From NCBI GenBank assembly GCA_903907925.1, contig CAIVQB010000020.1, positions 1-64,000 on the forward strand: a stretch of DNA of 64,000 nt, in the 5' to 3' direction. Origin of the DNA: an uncultured Verrucomicrobiota bacterium (GTDB taxonomy: Bacteria > Verrucomicrobiota > Verrucomicrobiia > Limisphaerales > UBA9464). The translations under genes were made by a program, and so were the position numbers. The notes below the pieces were generated by a model. That model had not been told where the DNA came from, ran no database searches, and saw only the letters and a list, made by a program, of their open reading frames with translations. This document shows positions 52,259-62,068 of the stretch, piece by piece (position 1 is the first letter of the stretch; each line of letters starts with the position of its first letter).

Positions 52259-54679
52259 CTACAACCGTCCGAGGGTGGCCGTCGGAGGCGGGCGTGAGGC
52301 GAGAATCGATCCCCGGGCGGTCAGATAAAGGACACCGCAGAGGATCACGAACGGGATCAACGACAGGAGATCCGAGTAAGGGCCGGCGAAAAAGGGGTTG
52401 GCCTTTTCCGCCCAGGCGGTGAGGCGTTGATCGAGATCCGTCGCGCCGGCAGCTACGAAGGCGATCACGATGCCGGCGATGGCACCGCCCGCGATGTAGC
52501 CGGAAGCCATCAGGACTCCGGGTGATTTGTCGCCCTCGGCCAGGATTTGTTCCGGTGTCAGGCCGGTGTCTTGAAGCCGGCGCGCATCGTGCCGGTCCAC
52601 GACCCAGCGAATGGCTCCGCCGACAAAAATAGGCAGCGAAGTTGAAATGGGCAGGTAAACGCCAACTGCGAAAGCCAACGAACCTACGCCGCAGAGCTCC
52701 AGGGTGAGCGCGATCATCACGCCAAACAGCACCAGGCTCCACGGCAGCTTTCGGTCCAGGATTCCCTTGATGATGTAGCTCACGAGGACGGCCTTGGGGG
52801 CGTCGTATTTTGTCACCTTGGAGCCGTCCGGGCGTTCCTTGACGGTGCCGTTGATGCCCGGATCCACCAACCACACCGGTTTCCCCGCGGCATCGACCAG
52901 GTATTTGCGGGCGGCCCCGCCGCGGGCATCCGGCTCGTGCCACACGAAGTATTCCTGGCTGTCATGTTGCGCCTGTGGACCGGCGAGATGCTCCCGTTTG
53001 AGGCTCGGCAGATCGGCGGCCTTGATTCGGAGCGACGGCGCGGATTCCGCGGCGTCCACATAGATGGTGCTGTTCTGATTCAGCGCCAGCAGCGTCGGCC
53101 CGAGGATCACCGCGGAGGCGAACGCACCGATGAGAATGGCGATCTGCTGGTAGGCCGGAGTTCCGCCGACGAGATAGCCTGTCTTGAGATCCTGCGACGT
53201 GGTGCCGCCGTTGGAACAGGCGATGCAGACGATGGCACCGACAGACAGTGCGGTGACATAGTATTCCTTGCCGGTCCAACCCACGGCGAGAAAGGCCAGA
53301 CAGGTGATGAGCAGGGTGGCGATGGTCATGCCAGAGACCGGATTGGAGGAGGACCCGATCTCGCCGGTCAGCCGCGAGGAAACGGTGACGAATAGGAATC
53401 CCAGGAGAACGATCAAGCCGGCCCCGAGCAGGTTCATGTGCAACGGCGGAGCCAGCGTGATGACGGCGAGGAGGACGAAGAGTCCGCCCAGAACGAACTT
53501 CATCGGCAGATCCCGCTGCGTTCGATCGGGTGCGGCGGAGGTGAGCTGACCGATGCGCGCGGCGGCACCTTCGGGCGCGGCGGGCCGGTCCTTTCCGACC
53601 CCGGTGAGATCCGACAAACCGGCCTTGAGGCCACGCCAGATTGTGGGCAGGGCGCGTCCCAAGCTGACCAATCCACCCGCTGCAACGGCACCGGCACCGA
53701 TGTAGAGAATGTAGGCCTGCCGAATCTGGTTCGGCTTCATTTCGCTGATCAACTGCAGTCCCGGCGCGAGTGGTTCACTCAGCGAGTCACCGAAGAATTT
53801 GATCAGGGGAATGAGCACCAGATAACTCAACACGCCGCCCGCGGCCATCACGCCGCCGATCCGCGGTCCGATGATGTAGCCCACGCCGAGGAGTTCGGGA
53901 GAGATCTCGCAGGAGACCGATCCGGCCTTGAGCGGAGCGCCGAAGACTTTTTCCGAGACTTCCTTCCACAGCTTCCCGGCAACCTGGATCGATTTGTAGG
54001 CCAGACCGATTCCGAATCCGGCGAAGATGGTTTTCGCGTCGATGCCGGAAACATTCTTTTCGTCGATGTGCGATGGATCAGCGGCCGCGCGTGACTCGGC
54101 ATCGGCACCCGCCTTGAGCACCTCGGCGCAGGCGGTGCCCTCAGGATATTTCAATTCGCCATGTTGGTGAACGATCAACGCCCGGCGCAGCGGGATCATC
54201 ATTAGGATGCCGAGCAATCCACCGAGGCAGGCGACCAGCAGGACCCGCCAGATCTCCAGATCGAAGCCGAGAATGAGAATCGCCGGCATGGTGACGCCGA
54301 CTCCGAAGGCGATGGATTCGCCGGCTGATCCCGCGGTTTGCGCGAGGTTATGTTCCAGAATCGTGGCGTCGCGGGCGCGGCCCGGGCCTCCGAGACCGAG
54401 CCACCGTTGCACGAATGGAAGGGGACGAGTGATCCAGCCGAAGAACCTGGCAACCGGTGTTCCAAATCTTGCCCAAAACCTGAACAGCGTGATCGAGATG
54501 ACCGCCACCGGAATGCTGGCGCTGACGGTCAACCCGACCTTCAACGTCAGATACAGCGACGACATGCCGAACACCATTCCCAGCAACGTTCCGATGGCGA
54601 TCGATCGGACGGTGAATTCCCGAAGGGGAGTGGATGCGGGAATGTAGGGGCGATACGTAGAGTGCGGGGCGGCAGCCAT
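52259..54679 (-). CDS. OPT-family oligopeptide transporter
   Basis: The 806-residue membrane protein has about 15 spans. Characteristic phrases are SLYLTLKVGLTVSASIPVAV, EHNLAQTAGSAGESIAFGVG, KYPEGTACAEVLKAG and ACSNGGTTSQDLKTGYLVGG. This is the bacterial OPT/YSL-type family, which imports peptides or metal chelates by proton symport. A hydrophilic loop of about 80 residues near residue 580 (LPSLKREHLAGPQAQHDSQE) is unusual. Start ATG 54679; the frame extends to 54955 without family likeness. Confidence 0.9.
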   Translation of the reverse strand: MAAAPHSTYRPYIPASTPLREFTVRSIAIGTLLGMVFGMSSLYLTLKVGLTVSASIPVAVISITLFRFWARFGTPVARFFGWITRPLPFVQRWLGLGGPGRARDATILEHNLAQTAGSAGESIAFGVGVTMPAILILGFDLEIWRVLLVACLGGLLGILMMIPLRRALIVHQHGELKYPEGTACAEVLKAGADAESRAAADPSHIDEKNVSGIDAKTIFAGFGIGLAYKSIQVAGKLWKEVSEKVFGAPLKAGSVSCEISPELLGVGYIIGPRIGGVMAAGGVLSYLVLIPLIKFFGDSLSEPLAPGLQLISEMKPNQIRQAYILYIGAGAVAAGGLVSLGRALPTIWRGLKAGLSDLTGVGKDRPAAPEGAAARIGQLTSAAPDRTQRDLPMKFVLGGLFVLLAVITLAPPLHMNLLGAGLIVLLGFLFVTVSSRLTGEIGSSSNPVSGMTIATLLITCLAFLAVGWTGKEYYVTALSVGAIVCIACSNGGTTSQDLKTGYLVGGTPAYQQIAILIGAFASAVILGPTLLALNQNSTIYVDAAESAPSLRIKAADLPSLKREHLAGPQAQHDSQEYFVWHEPDARGGAARKYLVDAAGKPVWLVDPGINGTVKERPDGSKVTKYDAPKAVLVSYIIKGILDRKLPWSLVLFGVMIALTLELCGVGSLAFAVGVYLPISTSLPIFVGGAIRWVVDRHDARRLQDTGLTPEQILAEGDKSPGVLMASGYIAGGAIAGIVIAFVAAGATDLDQRLTAWAEKANPFFAGPYSDLLSLIPFVILCGVLYLTARGSILASRPPPTATLGRL

Positions 54680-55023
54680 GACGGATCGAAAGGCTGGAGC
54701 AAGTCCCCGGGCCGTGCAACGTGCGGGTTTCGAAGAACGACCGGTTTTGCCGACGCCTGAACAATTCGATGGCTCGGGAGGCGCGCCGGAATCTCTCAAC
54801 GAACGAATCGACGAAGTCCGGATCGCGGCATCCCCAGGATGGAGCAGATCCGGTCCAACTCGTTGGACAATTGTGAACTGCCATACCAGGAATCCACCGT
54901 TTTGTGGACAAAACGCCGCAGTCCCCGGCGAATTCACCGGCGGTGTCTTGACCAACGAATGGTGTGAGGTTAGGGAGTTGGGTGAAGGCGTCGGGGAAAA
55001 CCCTCCCGAGGCCGAAACCCTGA
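54680..55023. other. Divergent gap without recognised feature
   Basis: 344 bases between the OPT gene and the small orphan ORF. It should hold both promoters. No clear -35/-10 pair, repeat or RNA fold was visible. Confidence 0.35.
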
Positions 55024-55398
55024 ATGATCACTTTTCGCGACGCCTACTGCCAGCGCACCGGATGCCGGCCGGAGGATTTCGAACGCGACATCCTGCTCGC
55101 CTGCATGGGGCGCCCGTCTGCCTTCTGCGCGAAATGGATCATGCGTTTTCAGCCCGATTTTTTCGGATACGAATATGGGCGGCTCCGTCAGGTCGGCAAT
55201 GTCACGGATCAACGCCATGTTTACGATTTCGCCGCCGAATTCTCGGATCCGCGCCGGGGGAGCGACGCCGTTCGCGATTGGTTGGGAATTCGGCCAAGTG
55301 GGCGGACGCTCATCTCCATTTCTCTGGACGTGATGACGGGTCCGGGCCCGGTGGGAACCGTTCCCGAAGACCCCGTCGAATCCGGTGGACCCGATTGA
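55024..55398 (+). CDS. Small orphan protein
   Basis: The 124-residue product starts MITFRDAYCQRTGCRPEDFE, with ILLACMGRPSAFCAKWIMRF and QPDFFGYEYGRLRQVGNVTD. Cys residues at C9, C14, C27 and C35 and a helical pattern resemble, from memory, an uncharacterised Verrucomicrobiota family that starts TFREAYC. No function can be assigned. ATG 55024 is the first start. Confidence 0.55.
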   Translation: MITFRDAYCQRTGCRPEDFERDILLACMGRPSAFCAKWIMRFQPDFFGYEYGRLRQVGNVTDQRHVYDFAAEFSDPRRGSDAVRDWLGIRPSGRTLISISLDVMTGPGPVGTVPEDPVESGGPD

Positions 55399-55456
55399 GC
55401 TCTCTCAAAATCGGCCTCGCCTCCTGACGTGGGCCGCCTAATTTGAACGGGTGAGA

Positions 55457-57019
55457 ATGGGCCGGCTTTTTGGGGCGCTGGGGTCAGCGCTGTGGCTGGG
55501 CTTCGGCATGACCGGGCTCACGCTGGTTGCTGTACCGCGGTCCGCTTCCGGGCCCGACGCCCTTCGTCAACTGGCGCGATGCCCCCGGGTCGATCTTCAG
55601 GTGACATTCGGATTCAACGCCGCCCGCGGATTCGTGATCAACGATCCGGAACGGCCTGCGGCGGAGGTCACCGCCGCGCGCGGGGCACTTCAGCTCTCCC
55701 CTGAGGACCCGAAGGAATGGTTGCATCTCGGAACCTGGCTGGCGGAAACCGGCGATACCAATGGCGCCACCGCGGCCCTTGACCATGCGGTGGGACTGCT
55801 CCGAACCCGCATCGATCGCAACCCGATGGACGATGACGCCCAGGCCAGTTTGGGAGAGGCCCTGAGCCAATCCGGTCAATCTGCCGAGGCGGAACGGGTC
55901 CTCCGATCCGCCGTCGAAACGAACCCCACGGGGTGGCGGAGCCGGGTGGGATTGGGACAAACTCTGGATACCAAGTGGCTGAATCCCCAACCGGGGGCGA
56001 CGACACCGGCCGGCGTTGCCGAAGGATCCGCAGGTTCCAGCAAGGGGGAATGGCAATCCGAGGCTTCCCGACTCCTCGACCGCGCCGTCGAGCTCGCACC
56101 CCGGGAGCCTCTGGTGTTTCGCGCACGCGGTTTCCATCGGTTTGCCGTGGCCCAGGACACCGCCGGCGATCGTGCGACCGGTGCTGGTCCGGTCAACGGT
56201 TCGGCCGCGGCGCTGGCGGCGTGTGGGGATTACTGGCAGGCGGCGACCCTGGCGCGCACCAATGTCCTGAGCTGGGGCGTCGCGGGCTTCACTGAACTGG
56301 TCGCCCGGGTGGGGACCGCAGCCGGAGAGGGAACGGATTTGGCCGGGCTCCCGGCGGAATCCCAGCAACATCTCGTCGCCGCGTTCCAGGCATTGGAAGG
56401 ACTCGCAGCAACGGAAGACACCCGGAGTGCCGCCGCGGCCTTGGAAGTGCGAGGCATTCTTCAGTTTTTGACCCGCGGCCGCGCTGGAGCTCTCGCGACG
56501 TTGCGTCGTGCGGTGGCCCTCGATCCGGGGCGCTATCAGGCGTGGGAAATCCTGTTGGCGCTGATGGTGACTGGCGAGGACCGGGACGGATTGCGCGAGC
56601 TGTGTCGCGAACGGGTCCGGGTCCGTCCCGCGGCACGAAATCATCTGTTGCTGGCCAAGGCCTGCGAACGGACCGGTCGGCTGACCGAAGCGTTGGAAGA
56701 GGCCCGCGAAGCCGCCCGCCTTTCACCGCAAAACCCGCAGGTGCAGATGACGGTGGTGAGCCTGCGACTCCGGACGTCCACCGATCCCGAATCGATGGAC
56801 GGGATTTCCACGCGCTTGCAGGAGATCGCCACCCACCTTGATCGAATGCCGAAGACCCCGGAGTGGTTCACCCTGGCCCAGCATTTTGTTCCCACTGTCT
56901 GCATTTATCAGGGCCTCATCGGAAACACGGAGGAAGCCCGCCGGATGGTGGGCGAATGGATGAAGACGAATTCCAGTGACACCTGGGCGCGCGAAATTCA
57001 ATCGGCGCTGGGCCAGTGA
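55457..57019 (+). CDS. TPR-repeat protein
   Basis: The 520-residue product has an N-terminal hydrophobic segment (GALGSALWLGFGMTGLTLVA), so it is anchored or exported. The rest is helical with tetratricopeptide repeats such as WLHLGTWLAETGDTNGATAAL, DDAQASLGEALSQSGQSAEA and LLLAKACERTGRLTEALEEA. It is likely a protein-interaction scaffold. ATG 55457 was chosen; GTG 55451 is an alternative. Confidence 0.75.
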   Translation: MGRLFGALGSALWLGFGMTGLTLVAVPRSASGPDALRQLARCPRVDLQVTFGFNAARGFVINDPERPAAEVTAARGALQLSPEDPKEWLHLGTWLAETGDTNGATAALDHAVGLLRTRIDRNPMDDDAQASLGEALSQSGQSAEAERVLRSAVETNPTGWRSRVGLGQTLDTKWLNPQPGATTPAGVAEGSAGSSKGEWQSEASRLLDRAVELAPREPLVFRARGFHRFAVAQDTAGDRATGAGPVNGSAAALAACGDYWQAATLARTNVLSWGVAGFTELVARVGTAAGEGTDLAGLPAESQQHLVAAFQALEGLAATEDTRSAAAALEVRGILQFLTRGRAGALATLRRAVALDPGRYQAWEILLALMVTGEDRDGLRELCRERVRVRPAARNHLLLAKACERTGRLTEALEEAREAARLSPQNPQVQMTVVSLRLRTSTDPESMDGISTRLQEIATHLDRMPKTPEWFTLAQHFVPTVCIYQGLIGNTEEARRMVGEWMKTNSSDTWAREIQSALGQ

Positions 57020-57056
57020 GCCGGGCGGTTTTTCTCACGGCGGTCGTTTCGCGGGT

Positions 57057-57087
57057 TTGACAGCGAGTCGGCTCACGCCGCTATTCT
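57057..57087 (+). promoter_or_regulatory. Candidate promoter of cytochrome-SUMF1 gene
   Basis: TTGACA (57057-57062), a full -35 consensus, followed by TATTCT at 57082-57087 with 19 bases between (or GCTATT at 17). It lies 17 bases before ATG 57104. Confidence 0.35.
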
Positions 57088-57103
57088 CACCGGACACGAA
57101 GCC

Positions 57104-58876
57104 ATGATCCGATCCCGCGTTTTCAAAGCCGCCCTCGCCGCCGTCCTGTTCGGACCTGTTGCCGCGACCGCCGCCGATCCCGTCGATTTCAAAAAGCAGG
57201 TCAAACCGATCCTGGAGGTCAACTGCCTCAAATGCCACGGACCGGAGAAGCCGAAGGGCGGCCTGTCGCTGACCACGCTCGCCGGGGCCGTGAAGGGTGG
57301 AGAAAACGGCACCGCGTTGGTCGCCGGCGATCCCACGAAGTCGCCGTTGTACACCTCGACCACCGTTCCCAAGGACGATGACAAGGCCATGCCTCCCAAG
57401 GGCGACCGGTTGTCGAAGGCTCAACAGGACGTGTTGAAGGCGTGGATCGAACAGGGCGCGAAATGGCCCGATGGCGTCACGCTCGCGCAGGCGGAACGCG
57501 TGGATTTCGTGAAACAGATCCAACCGATCTTCGAGGTCAACTGCGTCGGATGTCACAAGGAAGGCCACGCGAAAGGGGAACTCCGGATGGATGTGAAGTC
57601 GGAGTTCTTCAAATCCAAGGCCATCGTTCCGGGCGATTCAGCGGCGTCCAAGGTCTTCACCTCCACCGTCCTGCCCCAGGATCACGACGACTTGATGCCG
57701 CCCCGCAAGAAGGGCGGACCGATCCAGAAACAGTTGTCCGACCGGATCCGAGATTGGATCGATCAGGGTGCGGAATGGCCGGACGGCGTGACATTGAGCC
57801 AGAAGGAAGCGGCGGCCACCACCACACGCGATACCACGGCGTTGTTCGCGGCGCTGCATGCGCTCCTGGTGAAGAACAGCACGGTCACTGCGCCGGCAGC
57901 CGGCCAAAAACCTGAGGGTTATCGCGAAACCATCACCGGACCGGTTGGATTTGATCTGGTCGGCATTCCCGGTGGTGAGTTCCTCATGGGCAGTCCGGCC
58001 ACCGAAGCCGGTCGCAAGGAAGATGAAGGTCCGCAGCGCAAGGTGAAGATTGATCCGTTCTGGATGGGCAAGACCGAGGTCACCTGGAACGAATACGAAT
58101 TGTTCATGTTCCCCGCCTTCGAGAAGGGCACCAACGTCAGCACCGAACGGGTCGACCGCGAACTGATGTTGATGATAGAATTCCCGACGCCCGCCGACGG
58201 GGGCAATCCCTACACCGGCAAGGAGGCCGATGCCGTCAGCCGCCCCACCACGCCGTACGTCGAGATGAGCTTCGGCATGGGCAAGGACGGGTTCCCGGCG
58301 ATCAGCATGACCCACATGGCGGCGCTGTACTATTGCCGTTGGTTGTCGGCCAAGACCGGCCACTTTTACCGCCTCGCCACCGAGGCCGAGTGGGAGTACG
58401 CGGCGCGCGCCGGCACCACCACCCGCTTCTTCTGGGGCGACGATCCCAAGCAGGCCAAGGATTACGCCTGGTTTTTCGATAATGCCGACAACAAGTACCA
58501 GAAGGTGGGACGCAAGAAGCCCAATCCCTGGGGGCTTTACGACATCATCGGCAACGTCGCTGAATGGACCATGGACGGTTACAAGGCCGACGCCTACACC
58601 ACCCAGCCCGCGGAAAATCCGTGGATTCCGGGATTCGCTGAGTATCCGCATGTCGCCCGCGGCGGATCGTGGGATTCCGACGTCGACGGCTTGCGCATCG
58701 CGGGTCGGACGGCGAGTGACAAGGATTGGAAGATGCGGGACCCGCAATTGCCCAAGTCCAAGTGGTACCTCACCGATGCCCAATTCCTCGGCTGGCGCGT
58801 GGTCCGTCCGCTGAAAATCCCCGCCACCCCGGCGGATCTGGAACGTGTGTGGACCAGTTTCCCGGTGAAGAAGTGA
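57104..58876 (+). CDS. Periplasmic protein with two cytochrome-like domains and SUMF1/FGE domain
   Basis: The 590-residue product has a signal peptide (FKAALAAVLFGPVAATAAD), then two tandem PSCyt1/planctomycete-type cytochrome domains, each with one heme motif: VNCLKCHGPEKPKGG and VNCVGCHKEGHAKGE. Residues about 285-580 are a formylglycine-generating-enzyme/SUMF1 domain: GFDLVGIPGGEFLMGSPA, TEAEWEYAARAGTTTRFFWG, LYDIIGNVAEWTMDG and YPHVARGGSWDS. Such fusions are common in Planctomycetes and Verrucomicrobiota and their reaction is unknown. The SUMF1 active-site Cys of sulfatase-activating enzymes was not evident. Confidence 0.88.
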   Translation: MIRSRVFKAALAAVLFGPVAATAADPVDFKKQVKPILEVNCLKCHGPEKPKGGLSLTTLAGAVKGGENGTALVAGDPTKSPLYTSTTVPKDDDKAMPPKGDRLSKAQQDVLKAWIEQGAKWPDGVTLAQAERVDFVKQIQPIFEVNCVGCHKEGHAKGELRMDVKSEFFKSKAIVPGDSAASKVFTSTVLPQDHDDLMPPRKKGGPIQKQLSDRIRDWIDQGAEWPDGVTLSQKEAAATTTRDTTALFAALHALLVKNSTVTAPAAGQKPEGYRETITGPVGFDLVGIPGGEFLMGSPATEAGRKEDEGPQRKVKIDPFWMGKTEVTWNEYELFMFPAFEKGTNVSTERVDRELMLMIEFPTPADGGNPYTGKEADAVSRPTTPYVEMSFGMGKDGFPAISMTHMAALYYCRWLSAKTGHFYRLATEAEWEYAARAGTTTRFFWGDDPKQAKDYAWFFDNADNKYQKVGRKKPNPWGLYDIIGNVAEWTMDGYKADAYTTQPAENPWIPGFAEYPHVARGGSWDSDVDGLRIAGRTASDKDWKMRDPQLPKSKWYLTDAQFLGWRVVRPLKIPATPADLERVWTSFPVKK

Positions 58877-59013
58877 CGAACGGCGGACGGGATCAAAGTT
58901 TGCGTTGCCCGAACCGTTCGGAGGGGTACGCTTCGAAGGTCCCCTTTGAACTCCATCGGCCTGTTTGAATCGCGCCGCCTTGTCGGGCGTCCGACCGCAG
59001 CCAATCCATTACC

Positions 59014-60312
59014 ATGAACGAGTCCTCCATCATCACGCCGTTCAATCGGCGCAGTTTCATCACCACCGCGGGTGTCGCCACCGTGGGCGCCCTCGCCACC
59101 AGCCGGTTTGCCTTCGGTGCCGGCAGCGACGAACTCAAGATCGCCCTGGTCGGCTGCGGCGGCCGTGGCTCCGGTGCCGCCAACCAGGCCCTGAGCGTCC
59201 CGGGCAACAAGCTGGTGGCCGTCGCCGATGCCTTCAAGGATCGTATGGACAGCTCCCTCCGGAGTCTGCGTGAAGTTCACGGACCCAAGGTGGACGTGCC
59301 CGAGGATCGCCAGTTCGTCGGTCTCGACGCCTACAAGAAAGCCATTGCCCTCGCCGATGTGGTCATTCTCGCCACGCCTCCTGGCTATCGCCCGATCCAT
59401 TTCGAGGAAGCGATCAACCAGAACAAACACGTGTTCGCGGAAAAGCCGGTGGCCACCGACGCTCCGGGCATCCGCCGTTTCCTCGCCGCCGCCGAAGAGG
59501 CCAAGAAGAAGAATCTCAAGGTCGGAATCGGCCTGCAGCGCCATCATCAACTCGGCTATCTCGAGACGGTCAAACGCCTCCACGACGGTGCCATTGGTAA
59601 CATCCACACCATGCGCACCTACTGGAACGACGCCGGTGTGTGGGTCAATCCCCGCAAGGAAGGCCAGACCGAAATGGAGTACCAGATGCGCAACTGGTAT
59701 TACTTCGTCTGGCTGGGCGGCGATCACATCGTTGAGCAGCACATCCACAACCTCGACGTCGCCAACTGGGTGCTCGGTGGGTATCCGGTCAAGGCCCGCG
59801 GCATGGGTGGCCGCCAGGTCCGCACCGGCAAGGAATTCGGCGAAATCTACGACCATCATGCCGTTGAATTCTTCTACGAGAGCGGCGCGGTCAATTTCAG
59901 CCAGTGCCGTCACATCCGCGGTTGCTGGAGCAGCGTCAGCGAGTACGCGGTCGGTACCAAGGGCTCGTGCGACGTCAGCGGCTACAACATCCAGCCGACC
60001 GGCGGCACCAACTGGCGTCACAACGCAAAAGGAAACAAGGATCCGTACCAGGTCGAACACGACGACCTGTTCGCCGCCATCCGCGCCGACAAGCCCTACA
60101 ACGAAGCCTTCAACGGCGCGAAATCCACGATGACCGCCATTCTCGGTCGTTTGGCGACCTACTCGGGCGTCGAAGTCTCCTGGGAGGATGCGTTGAACTC
60201 CAGCGTCGATCTCCATCCCGACAGCTATTCCTGGGACACAATGCCGAAGACCCTTGCCGGTCCGGACGGGTTCTATCCGGTGGCTGTCCCTGGAAAAACG
60301 AAGGTCGTCTGA
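59014..60312 (+). CDS. Tat-exported Gfo/Idh/MocA oxidoreductase
   Basis: The 432-residue product has the Tat leader FNRRSFITTAGVATVGALAT. The mature part begins with a dinucleotide-binding domain (IALVGCGGRGSGAANQAL), EKPVATDAPGIRR, and a C-terminal half with GLQRHHQLGYLETVKRLHDG plus NVHTMRTYWNDAG-type and HNLDVANWVLGGYP. EKP matches the catalytic Lys motif of sugar-dehydrogenase relatives. The NAD(P) must be bound before export, consistent with Tat. Substrate probably a sugar derivative. Confidence 0.88.
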   Translation: MNESSIITPFNRRSFITTAGVATVGALATSRFAFGAGSDELKIALVGCGGRGSGAANQALSVPGNKLVAVADAFKDRMDSSLRSLREVHGPKVDVPEDRQFVGLDAYKKAIALADVVILATPPGYRPIHFEEAINQNKHVFAEKPVATDAPGIRRFLAAAEEAKKKNLKVGIGLQRHHQLGYLETVKRLHDGAIGNIHTMRTYWNDAGVWVNPRKEGQTEMEYQMRNWYYFVWLGGDHIVEQHIHNLDVANWVLGGYPVKARGMGGRQVRTGKEFGEIYDHHAVEFFYESGAVNFSQCRHIRGCWSSVSEYAVGTKGSCDVSGYNIQPTGGTNWRHNAKGNKDPYQVEHDDLFAAIRADKPYNEAFNGAKSTMTAILGRLATYSGVEVSWEDALNSSVDLHPDSYSWDTMPKTLAGPDGFYPVAVPGKTKVV

Positions 60313-60355
60313 TCGACGATCCATCGGCGGCGATTCCATCGCGCCGGTTTGAAAC

Positions 60356-60388
60356 AGGCCTGCACCGTCATGGGTGCGGGCCTTTTTG
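60356..60388 (+). terminator. Rho-independent terminator after oxidoreductase
   Basis: AGGCCTGCACC and GGGTGCGGGCCT form an 11-pair hairpin, followed by TTTTTG. It separates the convergent oxidoreductase and protease genes. Confidence 0.8.
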
Positions 60389-60413
60389 TTGGACTGCTTG
60401 GGGCCTGCGGGAA

Positions 60414-61520
60414 CTACTGATACTCGAATTGCAGCCAGGAATCCGCACGATCAATCACCGGGCCTTTCAGCGTCGTGGCACCGTCGAGCTTATAGAAGCG
60501 CTGCTGTCCATCGTCGACGACGATGATCTTCTGAACATCGGGTTGGACCGCGTAATTGGGGTGTTCGGTGTAGGGACCGTCGACATCGGTGGACGACAGC
60601 AGCACCGGCCATGGCGTGTCAGGTGGACGTTCGAACTGCTGGTGAATCCATGCGGCGTACACCGAGATCCGGGTCAGGTACATGATGGTTCCAGGCTGGG
60701 TGACCTGGGTCGGATCAATCGTCCACGCTTGAACCGAGTCGTCGAATTCGTAAAAGCCGGTCCGGTTGAAAAGCGCCGCGTAAAATCCCGGACCATTCGT
60801 GGTGGTATTGAACTGCGCTTCCACTGCGAAGTTCACTCCCGCCAGTTTCCACAGGCCGTCCTGATCCAGCACGAACGCGCCCCCGCCGGAGTCGCCGACT
60901 GACAGCGTCGCCAGATCATCGCCGCCCTGATCGGAGAAATAGGAAGCCAGGTAGCTGCCCGTAATGTTATCGCCCGGTTTGGCGTCGTAGGTGTCATCCA
61001 CCGAGTTCGTTCCCCAGCGCAGGGTGGAATCGTAGGCACCCCACATCCATCCCTGCAGCCGGGTGTCGTTGGGGGGCGGGCCGAAGACCGGATCTCCCCG
61101 TTGTCCGCCACGCCCCATCAGCACCAGCGGCCGTCCTACCTCGGAAGAGGACTCGAAAAGTGGGGCGGGGTCCGGCAATCGTCCCGCCACTTCCAACAGG
61201 CTGAGATCGCTGGTGTCCGGCGAAACCACCCGGATCGCGCTATAGGTGAGTCCGTGATATTTGAACTGGGCTCCCACCTTGAGTCCCAAGTGTCGCGCGG
61301 TGGCCACGAAATGCGGGCTGATCACCGTTCCGCAAAATCCCCCGCCGATCTGCCACTTCCATCCGCTGTCCTGGAAAACGCCGGTCGGGGCGGTGGTGTT
61401 GTGGGTGGGGTCGGCCGTTCCAAAGAACACGACTGCCTGGAGTGGGTGCGCGCACCACGCGAGCAGCACGGCCAGGAAGAGGCCACGGCAGGGGATTGAT
61501 CGGGAACCGGTGACCGACAT
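60414..61520 (-). CDS. Secreted trypsin-like serine protease
   Basis: The 368-residue product has a signal peptide (CRGLFLAVLLAWCAHPLQA). The catalytic triad can be placed: His in FVATARHLGLKVG, Asp in SPDTSDLSLLEV, and Ser in SVGDSGGGAFVLDQDG. This is a chymotrypsin-fold protease. About 100 residues follow the triad, with QQRFYKLDGATTLKG at the end, the Ig-like C-terminal domain common after secreted Verrucomicrobiota proteins. ATG 61520 gives the signal peptide. Confidence 0.85.
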   Translation of the reverse strand: MSVTGSRSIPCRGLFLAVLLAWCAHPLQAVVFFGTADPTHNTTAPTGVFQDSGWKWQIGGGFCGTVISPHFVATARHLGLKVGAQFKYHGLTYSAIRVVSPDTSDLSLLEVAGRLPDPAPLFESSSEVGRPLVLMGRGGQRGDPVFGPPPNDTRLQGWMWGAYDSTLRWGTNSVDDTYDAKPGDNITGSYLASYFSDQGGDDLATLSVGDSGGGAFVLDQDGLWKLAGVNFAVEAQFNTTTNGPGFYAALFNRTGFYEFDDSVQAWTIDPTQVTQPGTIMYLTRISVYAAWIHQQFERPPDTPWPVLLSSTDVDGPYTEHPNYAVQPDVQKIIVVDDGQQRFYKLDGATTLKGPVIDRADSWLQFEYQ

Positions 61521-62068
61521 TCCGCTACGCTGCCGAAGATTTCGACCGATGCAAGGGCCTCGATGGTATGGATCCGGGCCATGGAATTGAATCCCCCCGA
61601 CGATCGTGGGACTTCGCGAGTACCGCTTTTCCCAACCGACCGAACAGGGTGACACGTTTTATGGCGGCGTGGCGCTAGGCTTCCCGCCGCATCTCGATAC
61701 CGTTGGGTCGCCCCTCCTTATGGAGTGCGCCGGCAGAGCGAAGCGTCGACGGCGCTGTGGAGCGGGACGTCAGTTCGCGAGCTGCGGATCCATTCGCCAC
61801 GCCTGACCGAAGTCTGCGTTCGTCCGGCAAAGCGGCGGTTTCGCTCTGCTCCGCCGCACGCAGTCCACGACGCAATCGCGACTTCCTCGCTTGTTTCGCA
61901 ATCTCGGAAACTGAGTGGTTCCTGTCGGGCTCAGGAAAAGGTTGTTTTCGAACGGCGAGGTATCCGCCGTAGCGGTTCCAAGGCGCGCCAGGGCATGCCG
62001 CGTGCGGGAAGAGGATTGCGCCGGATCGCCGGGCAGCGCGATGCTGACACGACGCATTTGTTACTCCG
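61521..62068. repeat. Repeat-containing gap with family C halves
   Basis: Complement of the left half of family C lies at 61649-61691 (ATGGCGGCGTGGCGCTAGGC) and complement of the right half at 61716-61762 (CTTATGGAGTGCGCCGGCAG). The order is swapped compared with a simple reverse copy, as at the junction of two head-to-tail copies. The bases 61763-62068 show no ORF with family likeness; nothing else is recognised. Confidence 0.55.
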
